A stretch of DNA of 64,000 bases from Enterococcus pallens ATCC BAA-351. GTDB lineage: Bacteria > Bacillota > Bacilli > Lactobacillales > Enterococcaceae. This document shows positions 55,699 through 64,000 of the stretch, piece after piece. The stretch is taken from assembly GCF_000407485.1 (NCBI RefSeq), contig NZ_ASWD01000002.1, positions 744,001 to 808,000 on the forward strand. The letters run 5' to 3'. The notes beneath the pieces are model-generated. The model worked only from the letters and a program-made list of their open reading frames with translations. It did not search any database and was not told where the DNA came from. The translations under genes were made by a program, and so were the position numbers. The first letter of the stretch is position 1, and each line of letters starts with the position of its first letter.

Positions 55699-58302
55699 AT
55701 GGTTAAATCAGCGGAAACAGAGCAAAAAGAAACAATCAATGTGGAGCAGATGATTGACGACTTGGCTGCTAAAGGCAATGCTGCATTGAAGGGCATGAAA
55801 AACTTTACACAAGAGCAAGTCGATCATATTGTTCACGAAATGGCTATGGCTGCTTTAGATAAGCATATGCTGTTAGCCAAAATGGCTGTTGAAGAAACGG
55901 GTCGTGGAATTGTCGAAGATAAAGCGATCAAAAACATGTATGCTTCCGAGTATATCTGGAACAATATCAAGCACGACAAAACCGTTGGCGTCATTCACGA
56001 AGACAAGCAGCGCCATTTGATCCAGATTGCCGAGCCTGTCGGTGTTATCTGCGGAGTTACACCTACAACTAACCCAACCTCTACAACTGTTTTCAAATCA
56101 TTAATTGCTATTAAAACGCGTAATCCAATTATTTTTGCTTTCCATCCAAGCGCTCAAAAATGTTCAGCTGAAGCAGCACGGATCGTCCGTGATGCAGCAG
56201 TAGCAGCCGGCGCTCCTGAAAACTGTATCCAATGGATCGAAACACCATCCTTAGACGCAACACAAGGTCTGATGAACCATCCAGGGGTAGCGATCGTCTT
56301 AGCAACAGGCGGTGGCGCGATGGTTAAATCTGCATATTCCACTGGTAAACCTGCTTTGGGTGTGGGACCTGGTAACGTACCAGCCTACATCGAAAAAACA
56401 GCGTTAATTAAACGTGCCGTCAATGACCTATTCCTTTCTAAAACCTTTGACAGCGGGATGATTTGTGCCTCTGAACAGGCAGTCATCGTTGACAAAGAAG
56501 TCTACGATGAAGTGAAACGCGAATTCGAAGCACATCAAGCGTATATCGTGAAAAAATCTGAATTGAAAAAATTAGAAGCAGCCGTAATGAACGAAGGCAA
56601 ATATGCTGTTAACCCAGCAATTGTTGGGCTTTCCGCTGTTACGATTGCTGAAAGAGCAGGCATTCGAGTTCCAGAAGGGACAAAGATGCTGATTGCTGAA
56701 TTAGATGGCGTTGGCACGGATTATCCATTATCGCGTGAAAAACTTTCTCCGGTTTTAGCAATGGTTAAGTCCAATAACGCGGAACACGGCTTCGATCTTT
56801 GTGAAGCAATGCTAGATTTGGGTGGTTTAGGCCATACCGCGGTTATTCATACCGAGGACGAAGATTTGCAATTAGAGTTCGGAATGCGCATGAAAGCTTG
56901 CCGTATCTTAATAAACACACCATCCTCTGAAGGTGGTATTGGAGATATTTACAATGAATTGATTCCATCATTAACTCTTGGTTGTGGATCTTATGGTAAA
57001 AACTCAGTTTCTCATAACGTCTCAGCCCCTGATTTATTAAACGTCAAAACAGTAGCGAAACGGAGAAAAAATATGCAATGGTTTAGATTACCACCGAAAG
57101 TTTTCTTTGAAAAGAACTCTCTATTGTACCTAACCAAGATGGAAGATGTTTCTCGGGTTATGATCGTTTGTGACCCAGGAATGGTTCAATTTGGCTATGC
57201 TGACATCGTGACTGAGGTCTTAAATCGGCGCGACAACGATGTGAAAGTTGAAGTCTTTTCAGACGTTGAACCAAATCCTTCTACTAATACGGTCTACAAA
57301 GGCTTGGAACGAATCATTGACTTCCAGCCAGATACCATTATCGGTCTAGGCGGCGGCTCAGCAATGGATGCGGCAAAGGGCATGTGGATGTTCTATGAGC
57401 ACCCAGATACTTCCTTCTTTGGCGCAAAACAAAAATTCTTAGATATTCGCAAACGGACGTACGGCATTAAGAAACCTGTGAACTCTCAGCTGGTTTGTAT
57501 CCCAACTACTTCAGGTACAGGTGCCGAAGTAACACCGTTTGCCGTTATTACAGACAGCGAAACACACGTGAAATATCCGTTAGCTGATTATGCATTGACG
57601 CCAAATGTGGCAATTATTGACCCACAATTTGTAGTCACTGTGCCAGCATCAATTACCGCTGATACTGGTATGGATGTATTAACCCATGCGATTGAGTCTT
57701 ATGTATCTGTAATGGCGTCAGACTACACACGTGGCTTAAGCTTGCAGGCAATTAAGATCGTCTTTGACTATTTAGAAAAATCAGTCAAAACCGCTGATCC
57801 CGAAGCTCGCGAAAAAATGCATAATGCGTCAGCGATGGCTGGTATGGCCTTTGCCAATGCTTTCCTAGGAATTTGTCACTCAGTCGCTCATAAAATCGGC
57901 GGCGAATACGGTATTCCTCACGGACGTACCAATGCGATTCTATTGCCGCATATTATTCGTTACAATGCCAAGGACCCGCAAAAACATGCGATGTTCCCTA
58001 AATACGACTACTTCCGAGCGGATACTGACTATGCAGACATTGCTAGATTCTTAGGCTTGAGAGGCAATACAACGGCTGAATTAGTAGAAGCCTTGATCTC
58101 AGCCGTTTACAACCTGGGTGTTAGTGTAGGTATCGAAATGAACTTGAAAGCCCAAGGAGTAACCCAAGAAGTCTTGGATGCTACTGCCGATCGGATGGCT
58201 GAACTAGCTTACGAGGATCAATGTACAACCGCCAATCCAAAAGAACCACTGATCAGCGAGTTGAAAGAGATTATCGTGACCTGCTTCGACTACAAACAAT
58301 AA
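55699..58302 (+). CDS. adhE: Bifunctional acetaldehyde-CoA/alcohol dehydrogenase, paralogue 2
   Basis: The ATG at 55699 (AGGAGG upstream) gives 867 residues, the same as paralogue 1; an upstream frame extension lacks support. Catalytic Cys in DSGMICASEQ, NAD loop GLGGGSAMDAAKG and iron-site His in CHSVAHKIGGEYG are all present. Most differences from paralogue 1 are conservative (for example GDDL versus GDEM-type changes, VSVGIEMN versus KNVGIDMN). The two copies face away from each other around yajC and tgt. The regulatory sequences differ: cre-like here, Rex-like dyad there, which suggests different expression. Confidence 0.97.
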   Translation: MVKSAETEQKETINVEQMIDDLAAKGNAALKGMKNFTQEQVDHIVHEMAMAALDKHMLLAKMAVEETGRGIVEDKAIKNMYASEYIWNNIKHDKTVGVIHEDKQRHLIQIAEPVGVICGVTPTTNPTSTTVFKSLIAIKTRNPIIFAFHPSAQKCSAEAARIVRDAAVAAGAPENCIQWIETPSLDATQGLMNHPGVAIVLATGGGAMVKSAYSTGKPALGVGPGNVPAYIEKTALIKRAVNDLFLSKTFDSGMICASEQAVIVDKEVYDEVKREFEAHQAYIVKKSELKKLEAAVMNEGKYAVNPAIVGLSAVTIAERAGIRVPEGTKMLIAELDGVGTDYPLSREKLSPVLAMVKSNNAEHGFDLCEAMLDLGGLGHTAVIHTEDEDLQLEFGMRMKACRILINTPSSEGGIGDIYNELIPSLTLGCGSYGKNSVSHNVSAPDLLNVKTVAKRRKNMQWFRLPPKVFFEKNSLLYLTKMEDVSRVMIVCDPGMVQFGYADIVTEVLNRRDNDVKVEVFSDVEPNPSTNTVYKGLERIIDFQPDTIIGLGGGSAMDAAKGMWMFYEHPDTSFFGAKQKFLDIRKRTYGIKKPVNSQLVCIPTTSGTGAEVTPFAVITDSETHVKYPLADYALTPNVAIIDPQFVVTVPASITADTGMDVLTHAIESYVSVMASDYTRGLSLQAIKIVFDYLEKSVKTADPEAREKMHNASAMAGMAFANAFLGICHSVAHKIGGEYGIPHGRTNAILLPHIIRYNAKDPQKHAMFPKYDYFRADTDYADIARFLGLRGNTTAELVEALISAVYNLGVSVGIEMNLKAQGVTQEVLDATADRMAELAYEDQCTTANPKEPLISELKEIIVTCFDYKQ

Positions 58303-58308
58303 AAGTAA

Positions 58309-58354
58309 GAAAAGCCGAATTGCCTTCTATTTTTGAAGGTGGTTCGGCTTTTTA
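58309..58354 (+). terminator. Terminator of adhE paralogue 2
   Basis: AAAGCCGAA (58311-58319) pairs with TTCGGCTTT (58343-58351) over an inner GCCTTC/GAAGGT stem, followed by T. The A run on the left may serve the other strand too. Confidence 0.85.
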
Positions 58355-58364
58355 GGTTAATTGG

Positions 58365-58496
58365 TTATCTTAGTAAATTGTCGTGATTCCCAGTTCTAAC
58401 AAGAACTAACTCACATACATCATTGTGAATCCGATAGATAAGCAGCCAGTCGGCCTCAACATGGCACTCTCTGAAGCCTTTCCAGTTTCCCTTTAG
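58365..58496 (-). pseudogene. 3' remnant of YafQ/RelE-type mRNA interferase toxin
   Basis: A 43-codon stretch ending in TAA reads [17 protein letters not shown], then LLIYRI and LVLVRTGNHDNLL. This is the typical C-terminus of YafQ-type toxins, including the catalytic His region of the family. No start codon or N-terminal half is present, and no antitoxin gene is nearby. The upstream end joins directly to group II intron sequence. Confidence 0.75.
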
Positions 58497-59290
58497 TCTT
58501 GATGTATGCTCCGGTTTGGTCGATAACCATATGAACAATCTTTAGAATCTACTTCGAAAATGGGTTCTATAATCAGCTTTGTTGCTTGGTAGTCCACTCG
58601 ATCCTCGATAGTTAGAATACCTCATGGTCTTTCTTGTATCATCATTTCCCTTCGAAATATGAATACGTCTGACTGGTTGTGTTTCCTACGTTTTATTTTT
58701 AAGTTTCTGATACAAGTCGTTTAGAAATTGGCTTTCACCAATCGTTGATGTAGTCGATCGTTTATCCATCGAAGCCACCGCTTCCCCGATTCTGCTTGAC
58801 CATTGCTCAAGCAAGTCTTAGTACATCTGGTCGATAAATTTTATCGTATAACACATGAAACTTACGTTTTGGCTGTACCATAGCCCATTGATATTAGAAT
58901 TTGTCTCAAGGCATTCACTTTGGGTTTCAATATGGTGTTAGTCATTGCTTTGACATTCATGTATGAACGCCACCTTTCAAATTCTTTAAATGAAGTAGAT
59001 GTACTTTTCTACGCTAAGTTATGTTGTCCTAGCGATCATTAGTACTATGCTCTCCTCCTACTCCCTTCCATCCAGTTCTCATTTCAGCTTTTCCTTATAG
59101 ATTTCTGCTTTACATTTATCAAGGTGACGGGAAGGGTTTCCCCAGTTCCCCTAACTACTGTCTTTCATGTCGCTTCCTAATATTTCGAGAGATTCTTAGG
59201 TGTTATTCCAAGTTCTTCACACTGTACATGGACTTCGCCTATATGTCGAAGACTCGACTCCTATTTGATTGTTTTCACAGGTTCCATGAT
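58497..59290 (-). pseudogene. Degenerate group II intron with broken reverse transcriptase
   Basis: The minus strand encodes pieces of an intron-encoded reverse transcriptase in shifting frames: PKRKFHVLYDKIYRPDVLR, VKQNRGSGGFDG and then, nearer the 3' end, [21 protein letters not shown]. In-frame TGA and TAA codons and at least one frameshift interrupt it, and the sequence stops within the polymerase domain. About 370 bases before the first piece look like the structured intron 5' RNA. It is a dead copy, truncated where it meets the toxin remnant. Outer boundaries are approximate. Confidence 0.8.
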
Positions 59291-59312
59291 GCACCTGCTT
59301 AGTTGCATAAAA

Positions 59313-60143
59313 TTATCTTTTTTTAACAGGTATTAAAATTTCAAACACTCGTTTTTCAGGAATAGTAGTAGTAATTTCATCTTGCCAAAGTATTTTCCAA
59401 AAGAATTTTTCAGGGATAAATTTATTTTCTAGAAAATAGTTAGTTAGTTTATTATTGAGTTTTTCCTTATTGTAATTCGAATCCTGTACAAAGAAAGATA
59501 CGTATATTCCGTTTGGCCTAGTTACAATTTTTTGTTTATCGTAGAGTTTACTCTGTTCCTTATTTATTTTAATTAGTGACTTAAAGGGAGTATTTTGAAT
59601 GTCAGAAAAAATAGAATCTTCTACCATAAAATTTATCGGATAACCATTGAATAAATCTTTTTTATCTAAAGATAAATAGAAATCACTATAGCTAGATAAG
59701 GAGTCTATTGAGTCGTAGTAATGAGAATGCATCCAGTCAGAACAAATAAACGATTCTTCTTCTCTATAAGAATGAGTAATGGTATTAAAATCTATATTTT
59801 TTAACGTTGTATATCTGTCTATGTAATTTTCTAAAAACGTCTGCATATGTTTTAAGTTGTTGATCTTTTTATCCAAATTTTTTTTGCGATTTTTAAATTC
59901 GGTTAACGTGTCATCCATATTTCTATTATCGAGAAAATATTTAATCTGTTCTAAAGGTACATCAAGGAACTTTAAGGTCAATATAACATCTAATTCAAAG
60001 CATTGGTCACAAGTATAATACCTAAAACCATGATCAGATATTTTTTGGGGTTTGAACAGATCAATTTGATCATAATAGATTAAAGTTCTTCTACTTAAAT
60101 TTACGTACTTTGCGAATTCACTAATTGTTAAATAATTATTCAT
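59313..60143 (-). CDS. MerR-family regulator, multidrug-sensing type
   Basis: The product has 276 residues. A MerR winged helix (about 1-70, TISEFAKYVNLSRRTLIYYDQ) is followed by a dimerisation coiled coil (about 80-118) and a C-terminal effector-binding domain like BmrR/GyrI. It is divergent to a two-gene ABC transporter, and the 82 bp between them contain a promoter with a 19-bp spacer and dyad, the hallmark of MerR activation. It probably senses the compound the transporter removes. AT-rich like the transporter genes. Confidence 0.88.
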   Translation of the reverse strand: MNNYLTISEFAKYVNLSRRTLIYYDQIDLFKPQKISDHGFRYYTCDQCFELDVILTLKFLDVPLEQIKYFLDNRNMDDTLTEFKNRKKNLDKKINNLKHMQTFLENYIDRYTTLKNIDFNTITHSYREEESFICSDWMHSHYYDSIDSLSSYSDFYLSLDKKDLFNGYPINFMVEDSIFSDIQNTPFKSLIKINKEQSKLYDKQKIVTRPNGIYVSFFVQDSNYNKEKLNNKLTNYFLENKFIPEKFFWKILWQDEITTTIPEKRVFEILIPVKKR

Positions 60144-60153
60144 AATTTCCTCC

Positions 60154-60184
60154 TTGAATGTGACGTAACGTTACAGATTATTCT
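60154..60184 (+). promoter_or_regulatory. MerR-type promoter with operator dyad
   Basis: TTGAAT (60154-60159) and TATTCT (60179-60184) are separated by 19 bp, longer than normal. A dyad TGTGACG-TAA-CGTTACA (60159-60175) sits in the spacer. This architecture needs MerR-type DNA twisting for transcription of the transporter genes. Confidence 0.8.
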
Positions 60185-60225
60185 AGCAAAACAATAACGC
60201 GATCGAGCTATGGAAGGAGCTTCTT

Positions 60226-62202
60226 ATGTTAAGTTTAAAAAAGATAAAAAGAGTATTTGGAAAGGAAGTAGTACTAAATAATTTATCAGGTGATTTCCAA
60301 AAAGGACTTAATTTTATTTACGGACCATCTGGTAGCGGAAAGACAACATTGCTAAATATAATTAGTGGTATGGATCAAAATTTTGAAGGAGATGTTTACT
60401 TTAATAATCAGTCAATTAAAAAGTTCACAAGAAAAGAGCTATCCAACTATTATTACAATTCAATAGGATTTATATGGCAAGATTACCAATTAATAGAATA
60501 CTTGAGTGTAGAATGCAACATTGATTTAGCTCTAAGTCTATCGAATTTAAATAAAGTAGAAAGAAAAATGAATGTCGCAAAGGTATTAGACGAACTAGGA
60601 ATATCTGGATTAGCTAAAATGAAAGTCGCAAAATTATCTGGTGGACAAAAACAGCGAGTAGCGATAGCCAGAGCATTGGTAAAAGATCCAGAAATTATAT
60701 TAGCTGATGAACCAACAAAGGCATTAGATCCTTTAGCTTCTAAAAAAATAATGACGGAATTACAAAAGATAGCTAAAGAAAGAGTAGTAATAATAGTAAC
60801 TCATGATAAAGGTTTAATTGGGGAAAATTCAAATGTCTATAGAATAGAGCAAGGACAATTAAAATTAGTAGAACAAAGTAAACAAAACTCAAAAGATAGC
60901 GAGAAAAAGAAGCCATTGATTAAATCTCCGTATTTATCTTTAAGAAATTGTATTTCTCAATCTTTTAACATTCTAAAAGGAGCATCTATATATTCCATAT
61001 TAACAATTAGTCTACTGATACTTTCTTCCTTTTTTATGCTTATTAATTTGAGTGGAGAAATAGAAGAAAAGCAAGATGGTAATTTTAGTCGTCTTGTTGA
61101 AGAAAGAGGAGAGACCATAAAGGATATTTCTTTACCAAAAGAATCGACAGGAAATGGTTCTTCTAGTTCTCTAAAACAAGATGTTTCAGGAGCTGTTGAT
61201 TTATTGAAAGATGACCCCAGAGTAGATTTTATGGCAGCCTTAGAAATAGTAGGTAATTTAAAAATAAGCATAGGGGATGTAGTTAAAAATTATGAAGTAC
61301 AGGACAGCTTTAATTACCCTGCAATTACCAAATTGATAGCAGGAAGATATCCCTCAATTGGTGAAACAGAGGTTGCTGTTCCTAAACGATTACTTGATTT
61401 ATTAGGTCTAAAACCATCTGAGGTGATTGGGAAAAATTTAAATATGACAGGGCTGATAGATGTAAATCCAAAGATTGGAAGTGACGAAATTACAGGGTCA
61501 AAGGTTGCACTCGATGATGTAAAAGTAGTAGGAGTTATTGAAAATAATCCTAAAGGTGGAGCGATTACCAGTACTCTAGGGAGACATGATGGGAAACTAA
61601 CAGATGGTCCGTTGCTATTTAGTGTAGAATCTATCAAAAAAATGCGTCAACAAGCAGGTGTTGAGAAATCTATGAGCTATAACATACGAGCAAAAACATT
61701 AGATGACATTTTACCTATTGTAAACACACTACAAAAATCAGGTTTACAACCTTCTGGAGATTTCAGCATGATTGAAGACATGCTCCGATTGAGAAAGAAA
61801 AACGAAGAACAAGGTGCTACCATCAGTTTGATTTTCTTTATCTTGTCATTAACAATTAGTATTGTTCTGGCTCTATTCAATTTCCATTTAAAGAAAAGTG
61901 AATTTGTTTTTTTCAAGTTCAATGGTTTCAGTAATAAAAATATTTTGAGTTTGACGATTTCAGAATACTTTATGCTCGGAATGATGTCTTCTATTCTATT
62001 CCTTCTAAGTTTTCCGTTGCTAAGTCTCTTAAGTCAAAAGTTTTTTAACATATATGTAGTATCTACAAATAATTTAGTTTTAGTGTTATTGCTACCGTTT
62101 GTCCAATCAATACTAATCAGTGTCCTGTCATACTTATTATTTCTTAAAATTAATCCTGCTACCAAAATGAAACAAGGTGATCCTAATGATTCGTTTAAAT
62201 GA
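60226..62202 (+). CDS. ABC transporter, ATPase fused to FtsX-type permease (1)
   Basis: The product has 658 residues. The ATPase (about 1-215) has Walker A GPSGSGKTT, signature LSGGQKQRVAIARAL and Walker B IILADEPTKALD. A membrane helix (about 250-272) follows, then an extracytoplasmic region (about 280-515) and three helices near the C-terminus (about 528-548, 575-600, 615-640): the FtsX/MacB-type layout. MacB-type proteins move peptides or lipids across the envelope without passing the substrate through the bilayer core. GGAAGGAG precedes the ATG. It overlaps the next, related gene by 17 bp; the two are likely a heterodimer. Confidence 0.92.
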   Translation: MLSLKKIKRVFGKEVVLNNLSGDFQKGLNFIYGPSGSGKTTLLNIISGMDQNFEGDVYFNNQSIKKFTRKELSNYYYNSIGFIWQDYQLIEYLSVECNIDLALSLSNLNKVERKMNVAKVLDELGISGLAKMKVAKLSGGQKQRVAIARALVKDPEIILADEPTKALDPLASKKIMTELQKIAKERVVIIVTHDKGLIGENSNVYRIEQGQLKLVEQSKQNSKDSEKKKPLIKSPYLSLRNCISQSFNILKGASIYSILTISLLILSSFFMLINLSGEIEEKQDGNFSRLVEERGETIKDISLPKESTGNGSSSSLKQDVSGAVDLLKDDPRVDFMAALEIVGNLKISIGDVVKNYEVQDSFNYPAITKLIAGRYPSIGETEVAVPKRLLDLLGLKPSEVIGKNLNMTGLIDVNPKIGSDEITGSKVALDDVKVVGVIENNPKGGAITSTLGRHDGKLTDGPLLFSVESIKKMRQQAGVEKSMSYNIRAKTLDDILPIVNTLQKSGLQPSGDFSMIEDMLRLRKKNEEQGATISLIFFILSLTISIVLALFNFHLKKSEFVFFKFNGFSNKNILSLTISEYFMLGMMSSILFLLSFPLLSLLSQKFFNIYVVSTNNLVLVLLLPFVQSILISVLSYLLFLKINPATKMKQGDPNDSFK

Positions 62203-64000
62203 TGTCAGTAAAAAATACAAAGATTTGGATATATTACTTCATACAAATTATAGCTTTAAAGATTGTACGTTAACTTGCGTTTTAGGTGATAGTGGCTCTG
62301 GTAAATCAACGTTATTAAATTTAATAGCAGGTTTAGATACAGAATATGAGGGTGTAATTGAAAATGTATGTTTTAAAGAGCCAAGCTTATCTAATAAAAA
62401 CTTGTCTAATTATAGATTCAACAATGTAGGGTTCATTTTTCAAGATTATCATCTCTTAGACGGATATACAGTGATTGAAAATGTAATAATGGGTGTTCAT
62501 TTAAACTCTGAATTGACTAAAGAGAAGAAAAAAGAAAAAGCATTAAAATTATTAACGGAACTGGGATTAAAAAATAAAGCAAACCAAATGGTGCATGAGT
62601 TAAGCGGTGGTCAAAAACAAAGGGCTTCTATAGCAAGAGCACTAATGAACGATCCTAAAATAATTCTTGCAGATGAACCAACAGCTGCGTTAGATGAACT
62701 AACTGGTGATGGTGTAATGAGGATACTAAAAAGATTGGCAAGAAATAGAACAGTGATTGTTATTACACATAGTGAAACAGTTTCAAAGTACGCCGATGAA
62801 ATAGTTTGTTTAAAAAATCATACGCTAGAGATAGTGAAAGAAAAAGCTAAGCATGAATTAGACAACAACAAAGAAAATAAGTCTTTTAAAACTAAAGAAA
62901 ACAAAGATATAGTTCCGAAAATCAACTCAAAATTACTTTTTGGGATCGCTATGAAGAATTTTAGAATACATTTTTTCAAAAACTTACTTGCTATCTTACT
63001 AATTTCATTAGGCTCGGTCTCCTTTATTGCGACACTAGGGATAAAAGGGACCATAAACAATGAAATACAGTTATTTAAAGAGAAAAATGCTTACTATAGT
63101 AAAGGATCAATTGCTTTTTCAAATAAGCCTTTATCTGAGGGGATTACTTATTTGCATTCATTGCCTAATGTTAAGGATGTTTATTATCAGTATAATCTTC
63201 AAAATATTAATCTTAAATACGATCATAAGAATAAACACTTAGATACTAAACCGCCAACATTGATTTCTTCAAATCTTTCGATGATTTATGGAGATATGCC
63301 TAAGGATAATAAGAATGAGATATGCTTATCTCTCAGTATTGCCTCCTCTTTAAATAAAAATATCAGTAAATTAGTTGGGAAATATATAGACTTTGAATAT
63401 TTTGATAAGCATGGAGAAAAAAATAGAATAAAAATGAAAGTCAGCGGCATTTCAAACGATTCTTTAGATAATTTTACAATGAGCACGAAGATGGAAAAGA
63501 AAATTTATAGAGAAATAAATAAAGGTAAGGCCTCTGCCATAGCATTTAGTGTAAAGAACTTTGAGGATATTCCCATAGTTCATCGCCAGCTGAAAAATGA
63601 AGGATATGATGTATATACTAAGGAAAAAGATATTCGTGCTTTCAAAAATAGTTTTGCTGATACTGTAAAGTTGTTCACACTATTATCCAATTTACTTTTG
63701 ATCATATTTATTTCTGTTAGTTTTATTATAATATATCGTATATCTATCACTAGATATTCTGAAATCGGTATATTAAGCTGTTTAGGATATAGTATCAAAA
63801 ATATTTCTAAGATATTGATAAGAGAAACGGCTCTATTTTGTATCCTGTCAATACTATTGAGTACACTATTACTTCTTAGTTTTTCTACTGTTTATAGCTA
63901 TAAATTGGGTTACAATTTAGATTTAAATTTCCAACTAGCTATGCTTTTATTATTGGTAAATATTGGCTTAGTTTTTGGAATAACTACTTTTGCTAATTAT
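62186..64000 (+). CDS. ABC transporter, ATPase fused to FtsX-type permease (2), cut by window end
   Basis: An open frame of 605 codons starts at ATG 62186 inside the end of the previous gene and reaches base 64000 without stop. The ATPase (about 1-215) has Walker A GDSGSGKST, signature LSGGQKQRASIARAL and Walker B IILADEPTAALD. A membrane helix (about 265-285), an extracytoplasmic part (about 290-485) and helices from about 490 follow. Same architecture as the first subunit. Only the last helix or two should be missing. Role in defence against a peptide antibiotic or bacteriocin is plausible inference. Confidence 0.9.
   Translation, partial: MIRLNDVSKKYKDLDILLHTNYSFKDCTLTCVLGDSGSGKSTLLNLIAGLDTEYEGVIENVCFKEPSLSNKNLSNYRFNNVGFIFQDYHLLDGYTVIENVIMGVHLNSELTKEKKKEKALKLLTELGLKNKANQMVHELSGGQKQRASIARALMNDPKIILADEPTAALDELTGDGVMRILKRLARNRTVIVITHSETVSKYADEIVCLKNHTLEIVKEKAKHELDNNKENKSFKTKENKDIVPKINSKLLFGIAMKNFRIHFFKNLLAILLISLGSVSFIATLGIKGTINNEIQLFKEKNAYYSKGSIAFSNKPLSEGITYLHSLPNVKDVYYQYNLQNINLKYDHKNKHLDTKPPTLISSNLSMIYGDMPKDNKNEICLSLSIASSLNKNISKLVGKYIDFEYFDKHGEKNRIKMKVSGISNDSLDNFTMSTKMEKKIYREINKGKASAIAFSVKNFEDIPIVHRQLKNEGYDVYTKEKDIRAFKNSFADTVKLFTLLSNLLLIIFISVSFIIIYRISITRYSEIGILSCLGYSIKNISKILIRETALFCILSILLSTLLLLSFSTVYSYKLGYNLDLNFQLAMLLLLVNIGLVFGITTFANY

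Overview
The window is a chromosomal segment of a low-GC Gram-positive coccus, most likely an Enterococcus, possibly of the E. avium/raffinosus type. The evidence is a complete mevalonate-kinase cluster, a SpaA-type pilus operon with class C sortase, an Mga-like regulator, an infC-rpmI-rplT operon with an L20-type leader, T-box and LicT-type RNA regulation, and two AdhE enzymes. The species is inferred, not proven.

Left part (1-9.4 kb): the 5' part of a large secreted surface protein runs off the left edge. It is followed by an orphan tyrosine recombinase, a 44-residue membrane peptide preceded by a tRNA-like fold, an RpiR regulator with a HAD phosphatase, and a stress pair (manganese catalase, GlsB-type membrane protein).

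Pilus region (9.4-21.4 kb): six tightly packed minus-strand genes encode a tip pilin, a minor pilin, a major pilin, sortase C, a SurA-like membrane protein and an LPXTG beta-helix protein with a very long Ser/Glu/Thr repeat. A terminator lies between major pilin and sortase. An orphan GHKL histidine kinase is divergent to the operon, and an unusual winged-helix regulator and an Mga-like regulator lie nearby.

Middle (23-38 kb): cysK and metQ separated by a T-box; a LicT-controlled beta-glucoside PTS operon with promoter, cre and RAT/terminator; and an ABC-2 exporter operon with a MalT-like regulator.

At 38.25-40.62 kb a 2.3-kb AT-rich insert lies between two exact 48-bp copies of the rplT 3' end and terminator. 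It carries a four-helix membrane protein gene and a downstream soluble protein gene in the size, order and topology of a Kiwa-like (KwaA/KwaB) anti-phage system. This is the best candidate for an undescribed system in the window.

Right part (40.6-64 kb): ribosomal/IF3 operon, FUSC membrane protein, a frameshifted corA, a deoxynucleoside kinase, the mevalonate cluster, an Asp/Glu racemase, and two adhE paralogues in inverted orientation around yajC and tgt. Next come decayed remains of a group II intron and a YafQ-type toxin, then an AT-rich block with a MerR regulator divergent from two fused ATPase-FtsX transporter genes, the second cut by the window end.
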